NCBI GenBank assembly: GCA_045646525.1
Contig: JAZRKX010000038.1
Coordinates: forward strand, 78,171 to 142,170
DNA: 64,000 nt
Direction: 5' to 3'
Origin: RGIG8748 sp045646525
Lineage (GTDB): Bacteria > Bacillota > Clostridia > UMGS1810
Shown: positions 26,856 through 33,940 of the stretch, one piece after another
How positions within the stretch are numbered: the stretch's first letter is position 1
Layout of the letters: every line of letters starts with the position of its first letter
Translations under genes and position numbers: made by a program
The notes under the pieces: model-generated
Databases searched by the model: none
Told to the model about the DNA's origin: nothing
Seen by the model: the letters and a program-made list of their open reading frames with translations, nothing else

Positions 26856-27642
26856 TAAAATAGCAGAGCTTATAGAAAATATCTTCCCCCTGCATTATGC
26901 ATTCGACGGCGATAATGTAGGACTACTTGTAGGCGATGCCAACTTAGAGATTACGGGAATTCTTGTAACATGCGATGTGGATATGGGAGTAGTGGAGGAA
27001 GCTATACAAAAGGGATGCAACCTTATAGTAAGCCATCACCCCATAATGTTTTCACCCATAAACAGAATGTTAGAGAGCGTGCCCGAACAAAAGTTCATAC
27101 GCAAGATGATACAACACGATATTGCTCTTTACAGTGCACATACCAACCTTGATGCAGGTCAGGGAGGAATTAACGACCTTATGGCGTCTATGCTTGGTAT
27201 GGAAGACACCAAGGTAGTAGATGTGGTATGCGAGGACGAAAGAGGCACTCACGGCTTTGGCAGAATATGTAAGCTTGGGGATAAAGTCACTTTGAAAGAG
27301 CTTATGGATAAGGTTATAGATGCCTTTGATGCAGACGGTCTGCGTTATGCAGGAAATCCCGACACACTCATAGAAACCGTTGCCGTAAATACAGGTGGCG
27401 GTGCAGGCATACTAAATGACTGTATAGCCTTGGGGTGCGATTGCCTTATTACAGGCGATATCAAGTACAACGGCTATCGCGATGCCGTAGACGGAGGAAT
27501 GTGTGTTATAGATATAATGCACTATGACAGCGAGCACATTGCAAAAAAGTGGTTTAAGGACTTCTTTAATAAAAATGGCATAGATGCCCCCATATACGAA
27601 AGCGAAAGCAATATAAACTTAATAAAAACATATACCAAATAG
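26845..27642 (+). CDS. Nif3-like dinuclear metal centre protein (YqfO family)
   Basis: 265 residues. Metal-binding segments VSHHPIMF and SAHTNLDAG are present, and the C-terminal end carries the MHYDSEH region. It is the short form without the middle PII-like insertion found in B. subtilis YqfO (about 370 residues). It is often labelled GTP cyclohydrolase type 2 by homology, but the real activity is unsettled. ATG 26845 lies inside the end of trmK behind AAAGGTGG, indicating coupling. rnpB starts 6 bp after its stop. Confidence 0.92.
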   Translation: MKISKIAELIENIFPLHYAFDGDNVGLLVGDANLEITGILVTCDVDMGVVEEAIQKGCNLIVSHHPIMFSPINRMLESVPEQKFIRKMIQHDIALYSAHTNLDAGQGGINDLMASMLGMEDTKVVDVVCEDERGTHGFGRICKLGDKVTLKELMDKVIDAFDADGLRYAGNPDTLIETVAVNTGGGAGILNDCIALGCDCLITGDIKYNGYRDAVDGGMCVIDIMHYDSEHIAKKWFKDFFNKNGIDAPIYESESNINLIKTYTK

Positions 27643-27647
27643 TAAAC

Positions 27648-28006
27648 ATGACCGGGCCAGACAGTTGCGGGCGGAAGCCGAAAGGCTCCGTACGAGGAAA
27701 GTCCGAGCATCACAGAGCAGGGTGCCGGGTAACTCCCGGTGGAGGCGACTCTAAGGAAAGTGCAACAGAAAGATATACCGCCGCTTTTGCGGTAAGGGTG
27801 AAAAGGTGAGGTAAGAGCTCACCGGTGCGGGGGAGACCTCGCAGCCGTGTAAACCCCATCCGATGCAACACCGTACATGACGGCTATGCCGTTTCGGGGA
27901 GGTTAAGCCTGCTCGGCGTCTCCCATAGGTGGCTTGAGGTGTGCAGAAATGTATGCCCTAGATAGATAACTGTCCAATACAGAACTCGGCTTACAGACCC
28001 GGTCAT
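27648..28006 (+). ncRNA. rnpB: RNase P RNA, bacterial class A
   Basis: The 359-nt RNA begins and ends with pairing arms ATGACCGGG / CCCGGTCAT (helix P1). All conserved blocks are visible: GAGGAAAGTCCGAGC (CR I), ACAGAAAGATATACCG, AGGGTGAAAAGGTG, AACCCCATCCG, GAGGTTAAGCCTGC and AGATAGATAACTGTC, and the 3' CGGCTTACAGACC block. The layout is that of the ancestral A type. It is the catalytic RNA that removes tRNA 5' leaders. A strong terminator follows. Confidence 0.97.
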
Positions 28007-28017
28007 AACTATAAAGC

Positions 28018-28046
28018 AAAACCCCGTCAATTTTTGACGGGGTTTT
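28018..28046 (+). terminator. Rho-independent terminator of rnpB
   Basis: AAAACCCCGTCAA / TTGACGGGGTTTT with a short T loop. The gene-free stretch 28047-28884 follows; its contents are listed separately. Confidence 0.93.
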
Positions 28047-28080
28047 ACTGTTTCGCGACATATATACGAAGTTGAGCCTA

Positions 28081-28108
28081 TAAAAAAGGTGCATCAAGCT
28101 GATGCACC
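28081..28108 (-). terminator. Minus-strand Rho-independent terminator
   Basis: GGTGCATCA / TGATGCACC (28088-28108). Read on the minus strand it is followed by TTTTTTA, so it would end transcription coming leftward through the fold-back elements. Confidence 0.7.
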
Positions 28109-28131
28109 GAAAAATGCACAACTCCGTTTGT

Positions 28132-28244
28132 TGTCACACAAATTCTCTCATACCAAACAAGTATGCAGAATAAGAGTATGCATTTTTACCAAAATAAAAA
28201 TACATACTTGCCCTAAAGGTATGATATTGAGAATTTATGTGACA
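28132..28244. repeat. Fold-back element B0 (113 bp)
   Basis: Outer arms TGTCACACAAATTCTC...TCATACC and GGTATGA...GAGAATTTATGTGACA pair with small bulges. Inside, CAAGTATG (28158-28165) pairs with CATACTTG (28203-28210), and a further near-perfect 12-bp stem lies at the centre. It contains the 12-mer ATGCAGAATAAG also found in the family A repeats. No open frame, and no convincing promoter was found. Confidence 0.7.
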
Positions 28245-28318
28245 GCTTGAGTATATCATATAATTTATGAATCGTCAATAATAAGGTCGAAAATAATACT
28301 TGTGCTTCGTCCACTATA

Positions 28319-28533
28319 CGATATCCCGTAGCACACTTGGTATGAATTTTGGGAACATCCAACCCAAATCTGTGTAAAAATGCTGCCGCGTCGACTCGAC
28401 AACTCATGTCGACTCCGCTAAAATCGACGGACAGCAGCGGAAATTGATTTCCGTCGATTTTACGGCATTTTTACTTTGATTTGTGCCGGATGTTTCATCC
28501 CAAAATTCATAAGGCGTGTGCTACGGGATATCG
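28319..28533 (+). repeat. Structured fold-back element B1 (about 215 bp)
   Basis: Nested perfect stems: 18 bp (28319-28336 with 28516-28533), 14 bp (28341-28354 with 28498-28511), 6 bp (28355-28360 with 28488-28493), 10 bp (28374-28383 with 28465-28474) and an inner 12 bp (28419-28430 with 28451-28462). The apical loop contains GCAGCGGAAATTGATTT at 28434-28450. A side hairpin (GTCGAC arms at 28390 and 28408) carries GACTCG-ACA-ACTCA. Both loop motifs and GCTAAAAT recur in B2 on the opposite strand. No coding potential is evident. Confidence 0.85.
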
Positions 28534-28557
28534 CATATTGTGCGAGCGCACAGCGGA

Positions 28558-28773
28558 GGTTATCCGATAAGTTGCACATTGCGTATTTCAAGATAAAACA
28601 GATGCCTTAAATCAAACAAAAGCGGAGCAAAATTACCGAAAATCAATTTCCGCTGCGGTTCGGTAATTTTAGCACTGCCGAGCTCTGAGTGAGCGAGTCA
28701 GTGCGGCTCCGTTTTTCGTGTGGATATAAGGCAGATGTTCTTGAAATACGCACCGGGCAACGATTGGATATCC
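28558..28773 (-). repeat. Structured fold-back element B2 (about 216 bp, opposite orientation to B1)
   Basis: Outer arms (28558-28565 with 28766-28773), a perfect 13-bp stem (28581-28593 with 28739-28751), GCCTTA/TAAGGC, CGGAG/CTCCG and an inner 10-bp stem (28629-28638 with 28661-28670). On the minus strand the apical loop has the same 17 nt as B1 (plus coordinates 28640-28656). The side hairpin (GCACTG/CAGTGC arms) carries GACTCG-CTC-ACTCA, and GCTAAAAT follows. Stem sequences differ from B1 throughout, so only loops and shape are shared. Confidence 0.83.
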
Positions 28774-28850
28774 TTCGGTGAAGCGAATCATGAAATCCAT
28801 CCTTTGTAACATTCTTAATATTTAATGCAATGCTTTGTAATAATGATTAT

Positions 28851-28873
28851 AAGCGGAGTGATTAACTCCGCTT
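28851..28873 (-). terminator. Weak terminator after the DUF4230 gene
   Basis: AAGCGGAGT / ACTCCGCTT with a 5-nt loop, 12 bp beyond the stop codon. The minus-strand tail (ATAATCATT) is only moderately T-rich. Confidence 0.45.
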
Positions 28874-28884
28874 TATGTAGTTAT

Positions 28885-29655
28885 TTATTCGTCGATTGTC
28901 TCAAATTCAAATTTATAATCCTGTATACCTTGAGTATTTTCCAACTTTCCAACGCCAGTTCTTATTATTTCCTCAATGATAGCTTCTGCGTTTTCTTGAG
29001 CTTTTGTTAATAATCCATTTTTAACCGCTCGTGACTTCATTTCATACGCAGTCTTTTTATCAAAATTCACTTTATCTTTTACTGTTATACGATTGAAAAT
29101 ATTGTTTTTTTCGTCTAAAATTTCAACACTATCGTTATCAATTTCGTAGGATATGATATCTGCACTGGGCATTTGAATTATGATTTTTTTGCCTTTTGTA
29201 TTTACTTCGACATCTAATTTTTTCAAGTCAATACCAGCCTTAATAATTCCATCCCATTTTTGTACAAAAGATTTTTGTGTCCAAGATTTTGGGAGAACAG
29301 CAATGTGCTTTGTATTGGTAAATCGTGCTGCGTTGGTAAATATATATTCCGCTGTTACGAGTTCGCTGACATCTTTTGTTTTGTCATTCAAGGTCTTCAT
29401 GACAATTTCAGGAGTAACAGGGTCAAGAACAACGGGATTAACGATGAGGTCAGCTATTTGCTTTTTTAATTCATCTATTTTTGCATTTTGTTTTTTGTAA
29501 GCCAAAGAGTATCCCAATCCCCAAACACTACTAAGCAACATCACAATTATTAGTGAGACAACTGTTATAAATATAATATTTTTTTTGCGTTTTTTCTTTT
29601 TAACCTCAATAATTGCTTCATCAAGAATATCGGCTTCACTTTTAAATCCAAACAT
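28885..29655 (-). CDS. DUF4230 membrane-anchored protein
   Basis: 256 residues. A Lys-rich cytoplasmic start (KKKKRKKN), one membrane helix (about 26-48), a short coiled segment, and an outer DUF4230 domain (SELVTAEYIFTNAARF, QKWDGIIKAGIDL). The function of DUF4230 is unknown. The gene is richer in AT, and uses TTA, AAT and AAA more, than its neighbours, and it lies beside the fold-back elements; both hint at later acquisition. TAGGAGGAAT precedes the ATG. It has its own promoter, with a possible Spo0A box in the spacer, and is divergent from spoVT. Confidence 0.8.
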   Translation of the reverse strand: MFGFKSEADILDEAIIEVKKKKRKKNIIFITVVSLIIVMLLSSVWGLGYSLAYKKQNAKIDELKKQIADLIVNPVVLDPVTPEIVMKTLNDKTKDVSELVTAEYIFTNAARFTNTKHIAVLPKSWTQKSFVQKWDGIIKAGIDLKKLDVEVNTKGKKIIIQMPSADIISYEIDNDSVEILDEKNNIFNRITVKDKVNFDKKTAYEMKSRAVKNGLLTKAQENAEAIIEEIIRTGVGKLENTQGIQDYKFEFETIDE

Positions 29656-29715
29656 TTTATAATTCCTCCTATGTATAAATTAATATTCATAATGGCATTT
29701 GTATTTTTCGCGATT

Positions 29716-29744
29716 ATTATACCATATTTTGTCGAATTTGTAAA
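29716..29744 (-). promoter_or_regulatory. Sigma A-type promoter for the DUF4230 gene
   Basis: Minus strand: TTTACA (29744-29739), 17-bp spacer, TATAAT (29721-29716) with an extended TGG. Confidence 0.8.
29728..29736 (+). promoter_or_regulatory. Candidate Spo0A box inside the DUF4230 promoter
   Basis: TTTGTCGAA, an exact core Spo0A-box match, lies between the -35 and -10 boxes, where a bound regulator would block RNA polymerase. Binding is inferred. Confidence 0.45.
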
Positions 29745-29839
29745 TGTTTTATAGCATTTTCTCCACCATTTTCCTTACATAAAAATTCCTCATTTGCACA
29801 AAATAGCATTGTAATATTTAATACAAGGAGATTTATGTA

Positions 29840-30379
29840 ATGAAAGCCACAGGAATAGTGCGAAGAATAGACGACTTAGGACGCGTAGTAATTCCCAAAG
29901 AAATCCGCAGAACTATGAGAATCAGAGAGGGCGACCCGCTTGAGATATATACCGACAGAGAGGGAGGAGTAATATTTAAAAAGTACTCTCCCGTAAACGA
30001 GCTTGGAGATTTTGCTTCGACCTATGCCGAAACATTATACAAGACCTCGGGCTATCCCATATGTATTACAGACAAAGACTCTATAATAGCTACAGCAGGC
30101 ATTGCAAAAAGAGACCTCTTTGAAAAACCCGTAAGTGCCGAAATGGAAAAGGTTATGGAGGAGAAGATGGCTTTTGTATGCACCGAAACAAAGACCGTCC
30201 CCGTAACTGACCACTACGAGAAATACACTGCAGGAGTTATATCGCCTATTATATCCGAGGGCGATGTGCTCGGTAATGTGGTAGTAATGCGCGCGGGCGA
30301 AAAGGAAAAAATGACAGATGTAGAGCTTAAGCTTGCCAGTGCTGCATCAATGTTTCTTGCAAAGCAAATGGAAATATAA
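29840..30379 (+). CDS. spoVT: Stage V sporulation protein T (AbrB-type regulator)
   Basis: 179 residues. An N-terminal AbrB swapped-hairpin DNA-binding domain (MKATGIVRRIDDLGRVVIPK) and a C-terminal GAF-like domain (about 60-179), the SpoVT architecture. SpoVT modulates sigma G-dependent genes in the forespore. The start follows ACAAGGAGATTTATGTA. A CATTGTA at 29807-29813 resembles a sigma G -10 box, but no matching -35 is seen. It is monocistronic, with a strong terminator. Confidence 0.94.
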   Translation: MKATGIVRRIDDLGRVVIPKEIRRTMRIREGDPLEIYTDREGGVIFKKYSPVNELGDFASTYAETLYKTSGYPICITDKDSIIATAGIAKRDLFEKPVSAEMEKVMEEKMAFVCTETKTVPVTDHYEKYTAGVISPIISEGDVLGNVVVMRAGEKEKMTDVELKLASAASMFLAKQMEI

Positions 30380-30427
30380 AAAAGGCTGGGGTGTAAAGAA
30401 CAATGTTTTTTGCACCCCAACCTTTTT
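30380..30427 (+). terminator. Rho-independent terminator after spoVT
   Basis: AAAAGGCTGGGGTGTAAAG pairs imperfectly with TTTTTTGCACCCCAACCTTTTT. It is a member of the TGTAAA-type terminator group. Confidence 0.85.
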
Positions 30428-30437
30428 AGTATAATGG

Positions 30438-30474
30438 AAACGGACTGTTCACCCAAGGCTTACAGTCCGTTTTG
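30438..30474. terminator. Bidirectional terminator between spoVT and the rubrerythrin group
   Basis: AAACGGACTGT / ACAGTCCGTTT with a 13-nt loop and TTTTG on the plus side; it lies just beyond the stop of the 57-residue minus-strand gene. Confidence 0.65.
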
Positions 30475-30476
30475 AT

Positions 30477-30650
30477 TTACATAGTCTCCATTATACCGTC
30501 TATTACCGCGCCAATCGTTTTAAATACGGTGTTGGCACCTGTTTTCATTTTTTTGTGCTGTCTGTCATTTATGGGGTCTGCCAGCATGCCCATAGCGGCA
30601 CCGAGTATCGCACCGCACGCAAGACCGCCCCAAAAGCCTTTAGAAGACAT
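30477..30650 (-). CDS. 57-residue YtxH-like small protein
   Basis: Starts MSSKGFWGGLACGAILGAAM and ends at TAA (complement of 30477-30479). The glycine-rich hydrophobic segment GGLACGAILGAAMGMLADP, followed by a basic stretch (RQHKKMK), resembles the start of YtxH/gas-vesicle-like stress proteins, but it is much shorter. A perfect GAGGAGGAG ribosome site lies 5-13 bp before the ATG, inside the short gap after the rubrerythrin stop, so the two are cotranscribed. A role in stress or spore physiology is a guess. Confidence 0.82.
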   Translation of the reverse strand: MSSKGFWGGLACGAILGAAMGMLADPINDRQHKKMKTGANTVFKTIGAVIDGIMETM

Positions 30651-30662
30651 AGTAGCTCCTCC

Positions 30663-31262
30663 TCATATAAGAATTGTTGTTTTCTCTTTAAAGCAGTCCG
30701 ACACAAAGTATCCCTGCGCGTGTGAGCACACGGGACAGGCAACGGGTGCCGAGGGTCCTTCGTGTATATGTCCGCAGTTTGTACATACCCATATTGTGTT
30801 TGAATCGCACTTATAGAGCTTACCGTCAGTTAACTGTGTTAAGAGGTTTTCAAAGCGTTCTGCATGTATCTTTTCTATTTCTGCTATCATGTTAAACGCA
30901 TTTGCTATCTCGTTAAAGCCTTCCTGTTTGGCAATCTGGGAGAAGTTCTTGTAGGCATCGTTGTACTCCTCATACTCATTGTGGACTGCTGCTTTCAAGA
31001 GGTCCTGAGTTTTTGTGTATACATTCACGGGGTAGGATGCAGATATGTCAAAGTGTGTATCATTTTCCTCTTTAATAAAGTTATAAAATACAGTTGCATG
31101 AGCCTGCTCCTGTTTTGCCGTAAAGTCAAATATTCTGCCTATTACATAATGACCCTCGGTATTGGATGCACTTGCCGCCATGTTGTATCTGTTTCTTGCC
31201 TGAGATTCGCCTGCAAAGGCGCGCATAAGATTAATTTTGGTTTCGCTGGATTTTAAATCCAT
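30663..31262 (-). CDS. rbr: Rubrerythrin
   Basis: 199 residues. A ferritin-like four-helix domain with diiron ligands (FAGESQARNRY, KQEQAHA, EYEEYNDAY, IAEIEKIHAERF) and a C-terminal rubredoxin-type Fe(Cys)4 site (CTNCGHIHEG and ACPVCSHAQGYF). It reduces hydrogen peroxide in anaerobes. The ribosome site GGAGGTGAT is buried in a hairpin (31266-31309). It is followed after 12 bp by a small YtxH-like gene. Confidence 0.96.
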   Translation of the reverse strand: MDLKSSETKINLMRAFAGESQARNRYNMAASASNTEGHYVIGRIFDFTAKQEQAHATVFYNFIKEENDTHFDISASYPVNVYTKTQDLLKAAVHNEYEEYNDAYKNFSQIAKQEGFNEIANAFNMIAEIEKIHAERFENLLTQLTDGKLYKCDSNTIWVCTNCGHIHEGPSAPVACPVCSHAQGYFVSDCFKEKTTILI

Positions 31263-31265
31263 AAA

Positions 31266-31309
31266 AAATCACCTCCTCTTATAAATTCTTTACTTTGAGG
31301 GGGTGATTT
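31266..31309 (-). promoter_or_regulatory. Hairpin covering the rubrerythrin ribosome site
   Basis: On the minus strand AAATCACCCCCTC pairs over 13 positions (one G-U) with GAGGAGGTGATTT, which contains the rubrerythrin ribosome site; TTTTT follows immediately. It reads both as a terminator for the upstream PBP gene and as a cap on the rubrerythrin start. Confidence 0.6.
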
Positions 31310-31313
31310 ATTC

Positions 31314-32726
31314 TTAATTTAATACAAAATATTTTCTAAATACCTTTTGCGCTATGGGTGCCGCTACCCTTCGGCCCGTGTTTTTGTGGGGGAGATTTTC
31401 CACCACAACGCAAATTGCAATTTCGGGGTCGTCATACGGTGCAAAGCCTACAAAAAGTGCATGTGCTGTGTTTTTGTCCGTATCTATTTCTGCCGTGCCT
31501 GTCTTTCCGCATACATCCTTGCCCCATACGGACGCGGCTGTGGCGGTTCCGCTCTGTGCACATTTTTTCATAAGAAGTTTAAGGGATGCGGCAGTAGATT
31601 TTTTTATACATTGCTTAAGCTTTCGGGGAGTGTTTTTTATTCCCGCAGGTCCCGATATACTGTCTACAATATACGGCGTCATCATAATACCGTCGTTGGC
31701 TACTGCAGAAGCTGCAAGAGCAAGATGCAGAGGGGTAGCCTTTACATCGCCCTGTCCTAAGCAAAGGTTTGTTATCTCGCCATTTGTATCTATGCTGTCG
31801 GGGAGTCGGGATGTAGCCACGCCGAGTCTGTCGAGCGTGATTTCGTTTTCGAACATAAAACTTTTTGCCATGTCTGTTATTTTGTCTTTTCCAAGGTTTA
31901 TGCCCGCTTCGGAAAAGTATATGTTACTTGAATGTATAAAGCCCTGCTCGAGATTTGTTTCCCCAAGGAATTTTCCTTCTCCCTCGCCGTAATTCTTTAC
32001 CTTTACGGTGAGCTTGTCCTTATCATCAAAGGTAAAGTCCTCACAGCCATTTTCTATCATTGCGGCAGCAACTATAAGCTTAAAGGTAGAGCCGGGCGGA
32101 TATGCCTCCAGAGTTGAGCGCCTGAGAAGTGACTTATCCCCGTTTTCCGTTGCCTTTTTTATGCTTTCGCCAAGTGAATTCGCACTCGGGTCGAAATCGG
32201 GCTTACTTACCATGGCAAGAATTTCGCCCGTTTTGGGATTTATGACTACTACACTGCCCTTGTATGAGCCCAGTGCATCGGATGCAGTTTTTTGCAGGTT
32301 GTGGTCTATAGTAAGGGTTATATCGTAGCCGTAGGGGTCCTTTTTTCCACCTATTGCAGATTGTACATCTCCTGCAAATGTAACCGCACCGCCGATAATC
32401 GGAGTAGAGGATTTTCCTATAAGGTCGGAATTGTAGTATTTTTCTATTTCGTTTGAGCCATAAGCAGGGGATTTGTAGCCTATGATATGGCAGTACAGGT
32501 TACCATGGGGGTAGCTTCTTTGTCCGTTTGCCTCGGTACTTTCGGCAAGAACAGTTTTGTTTCTGTCATAAACGCTGCCTCGTATTACATAGTTTTCTCT
32601 GTCCGATATTATGTCCACCGCGTAGTCATCGTGGCTTGTGATATCAAATACTGTAAGATAGACAATAAGCGACAGAAACATAACTCCAAACAGAGTAAGC
32701 AGATGCGCTATCTTTTTGTTGTTCAT
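31314..32726 (-). CDS. Class B penicillin-binding protein (FtsI/PbpA-type transpeptidase)
   Basis: 470 residues. One N-terminal membrane helix, a short dimerisation region, and a transpeptidase domain with SxxK (STFK in YPPGSTFKL), SxN (SSN) and KTG (CGKTGTAE). No PASTA domains, and it is shorter than FtsI or SpoVD, most like the PbpA group. It cross-links peptidoglycan outside the membrane. Its ATG overlaps the stop of yigZ by 4 bp. The downstream hairpin at 31266-31309 separates it from rubrerythrin. Confidence 0.92.
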   Translation of the reverse strand: MNNKKIAHLLTLFGVMFLSLIVYLTVFDITSHDDYAVDIISDRENYVIRGSVYDRNKTVLAESTEANGQRSYPHGNLYCHIIGYKSPAYGSNEIEKYYNSDLIGKSSTPIIGGAVTFAGDVQSAIGGKKDPYGYDITLTIDHNLQKTASDALGSYKGSVVVINPKTGEILAMVSKPDFDPSANSLGESIKKATENGDKSLLRRSTLEAYPPGSTFKLIVAAAMIENGCEDFTFDDKDKLTVKVKNYGEGEGKFLGETNLEQGFIHSSNIYFSEAGINLGKDKITDMAKSFMFENEITLDRLGVATSRLPDSIDTNGEITNLCLGQGDVKATPLHLALAASAVANDGIMMTPYIVDSISGPAGIKNTPRKLKQCIKKSTAASLKLLMKKCAQSGTATAASVWGKDVCGKTGTAEIDTDKNTAHALFVGFAPYDDPEIAICVVVENLPHKNTGRRVAAPIAQKVFRKYFVLN

Positions 32727-33349
32727 GTTCTTCTGTATACCTTACCTTTCAGGCGTATATTTACAGCTACACCGAATTCATTTTTTATACCCGAAGTGAA
32801 ACCGTCAGCTCTTTCGGTCACGGTAGTTACAGTAAGTGTAATATCCTCTCCAAAGAGCTTGTCCTCGCATACTGCATCATGCTTTTTAATAAAATGCTCT
32901 GTAGAGCCGAGCAGTGAGTAGGGAACACAAAGCTCAATAAGCTCACACTCATGCATCACAACTACACCTGCACTTTCCACACCAAGCTTGGCAGACTCGG
33001 TGTATGCCCGTACCAGACCGCCCGTACCGAGAAGTGTACCGCCGAAGTAACGTGTAACCACGCATACGACATCGGTTATATTCTGCTTTTCGAGCATTTC
33101 CAGTATGGGAAGACCTGCGGTTTTGCTCGGTTCGCCGTCATCGGTGTATTTTTTAAAGCCGTTACTTAGTACAAAGGCATATACATTGTGCCTTGCGCTG
33201 TGGTGCTGCTTTTTTATTTTGTCCACAAAAGCCATTGCTTCGTCTTCGGTTTCAACATGGCGTACATTGGCTATAAATCTTGACTTTTTTTCTGTTATTT
33301 CCGCAGTAGCTTCATTTTCTACGGAAATGTAGAGCTCGTTTTGTGACAT
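32723..33349 (-). CDS. YigZ/IMPACT-family protein
   Basis: 208 residues. UPF0029 N-terminal domain with the IMPACT signature (HSARHNVYAFVLSNG, DDGEPSKTAGLPIL) and a C-terminal DUF1949 domain. Eukaryotic IMPACT regulates GCN2; the bacterial role is unknown and probably ribosome-related. It is the first gene of a minus-strand group with the PBP (4-bp overlap). A GAAAGG lies before the ATG. Confidence 0.92.
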   Translation of the reverse strand: MSQNELYISVENEATAEITEKKSRFIANVRHVETEDEAMAFVDKIKKQHHSARHNVYAFVLSNGFKKYTDDGEPSKTAGLPILEMLEKQNITDVVCVVTRYFGGTLLGTGGLVRAYTESAKLGVESAGVVVMHECELIELCVPYSLLGSTEHFIKKHDAVCEDKLFGEDITLTVTTVTERADGFTSGIKNEFGVAVNIRLKGKVYRRT

Positions 33350-33365
33350 TTCATATACCTTTCAT

Positions 33366-33405
33366 CCAAAACAAAACAGCCGCCTTTTTAAAGACGGCCG
33401 GTTTT
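33366..33405 (-). terminator. Terminator after the small P-loop gene
   Basis: Minus strand: AAAACCGGCCGTC pairs, with one bulged C and two G-U pairs, with GGCGGCTGTTTT, followed by GTTTTG. Confidence 0.75.
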
Positions 33406-33412
33406 GGTTTTA

Positions 33413-33820
33413 TTAGATGTATTTGTGAGTAGAAGCAGGCAGTTCGCTTGCATCTGCGCTTATGCAGATCGTAAATTTAACATTTGCTTCTTCGCTGATT
33501 TTTTCAAGTCCATCTACGAAATCTGCAAGTCCGTCATTGTCATCGGGAACAATCTTAAACAAGCTATCTACAAATATGTGTGAAATATCATAGTTCTGTG
33601 AAAGCATACCCATGATAAAAGCTTTAAAAAGTCTGAATGTTTCTGTATCGGCATTGGATACATCCACAAGTCTTGCTGCGTGTGTTACCTCAAGCATATG
33701 TCTGTTGGAGTTACAAACGAAGATAACATTACCGTTTTCGTCCTTTACAGCCTGTGCAATAGCATCAAGCATGGTTTTGGTCTTGCCGGAGCCTTTCTTG
33801 CCAACTACTAATTTTATCAT
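33413..33820 (-). CDS. Small P-loop NTPase-like protein, function unknown
   Basis: 135 residues. It begins with a Walker A motif (GKKGSGKTKTM, residues 7-17); a strand-helix pattern and a hydrophobic strand ending in IFVDSLF (possible Walker B) follow. It is too short for a helicase or kinase of known type; no other domain is recognised. AAGGAGGAG precedes the ATG. It has its own promoter and terminator. It lies between veg and yigZ. Confidence 0.78.
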   Translation of the reverse strand: MIKLVVGKKGSGKTKTMLDAIAQAVKDENGNVIFVCNSNRHMLEVTHAARLVDVSNADTETFRLFKAFIMGMLSQNYDISHIFVDSLFKIVPDDNDGLADFVDGLEKISEEANVKFTICISADASELPASTHKYI

Positions 33821-33855
33821 TTCAAACTCCTCCTTGAATGTATTATGTTATATAC

Positions 33856-33884
33856 ATTATACAATACATTTTAGGATTCTTCAA
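33856..33884 (-). promoter_or_regulatory. Sigma A-type promoter for the small P-loop gene
   Basis: Minus strand: TTGAAG (33884-33879), 17-bp spacer, TATAAT (33861-33856). Confidence 0.8.
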
Positions 33885-33940
33885 GATGATAATTCAATTT
33901 TGTGCAAATTTTTTAAAACTTTATTAAAACATTGTATATA

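Noticed and set aside
27643..28017. tRNA or tmRNA gene near rnpB
   Set aside because: The structured block is fully explained by RNase P RNA; no cloverleaf or TTCGAAT-type T arm was found here or elsewhere in the window.
28213..28407. Short minus-strand frame within fold-back element B1
   Set aside because: It crosses an inverted repeat, has no ribosome site and no protein-like pattern; the palindrome explains the sequence.
28319..28773. B1/B2 as a CRISPR array or retron
   Set aside because: There are only two inverted elements, no spacer-repeat pattern, and no cas or reverse transcriptase gene anywhere in the window.
31354..31992. 212-codon plus-strand frame over the PBP gene
   Set aside because: The minus-strand PBP has all three transpeptidase motifs; the plus frame is its shadow.
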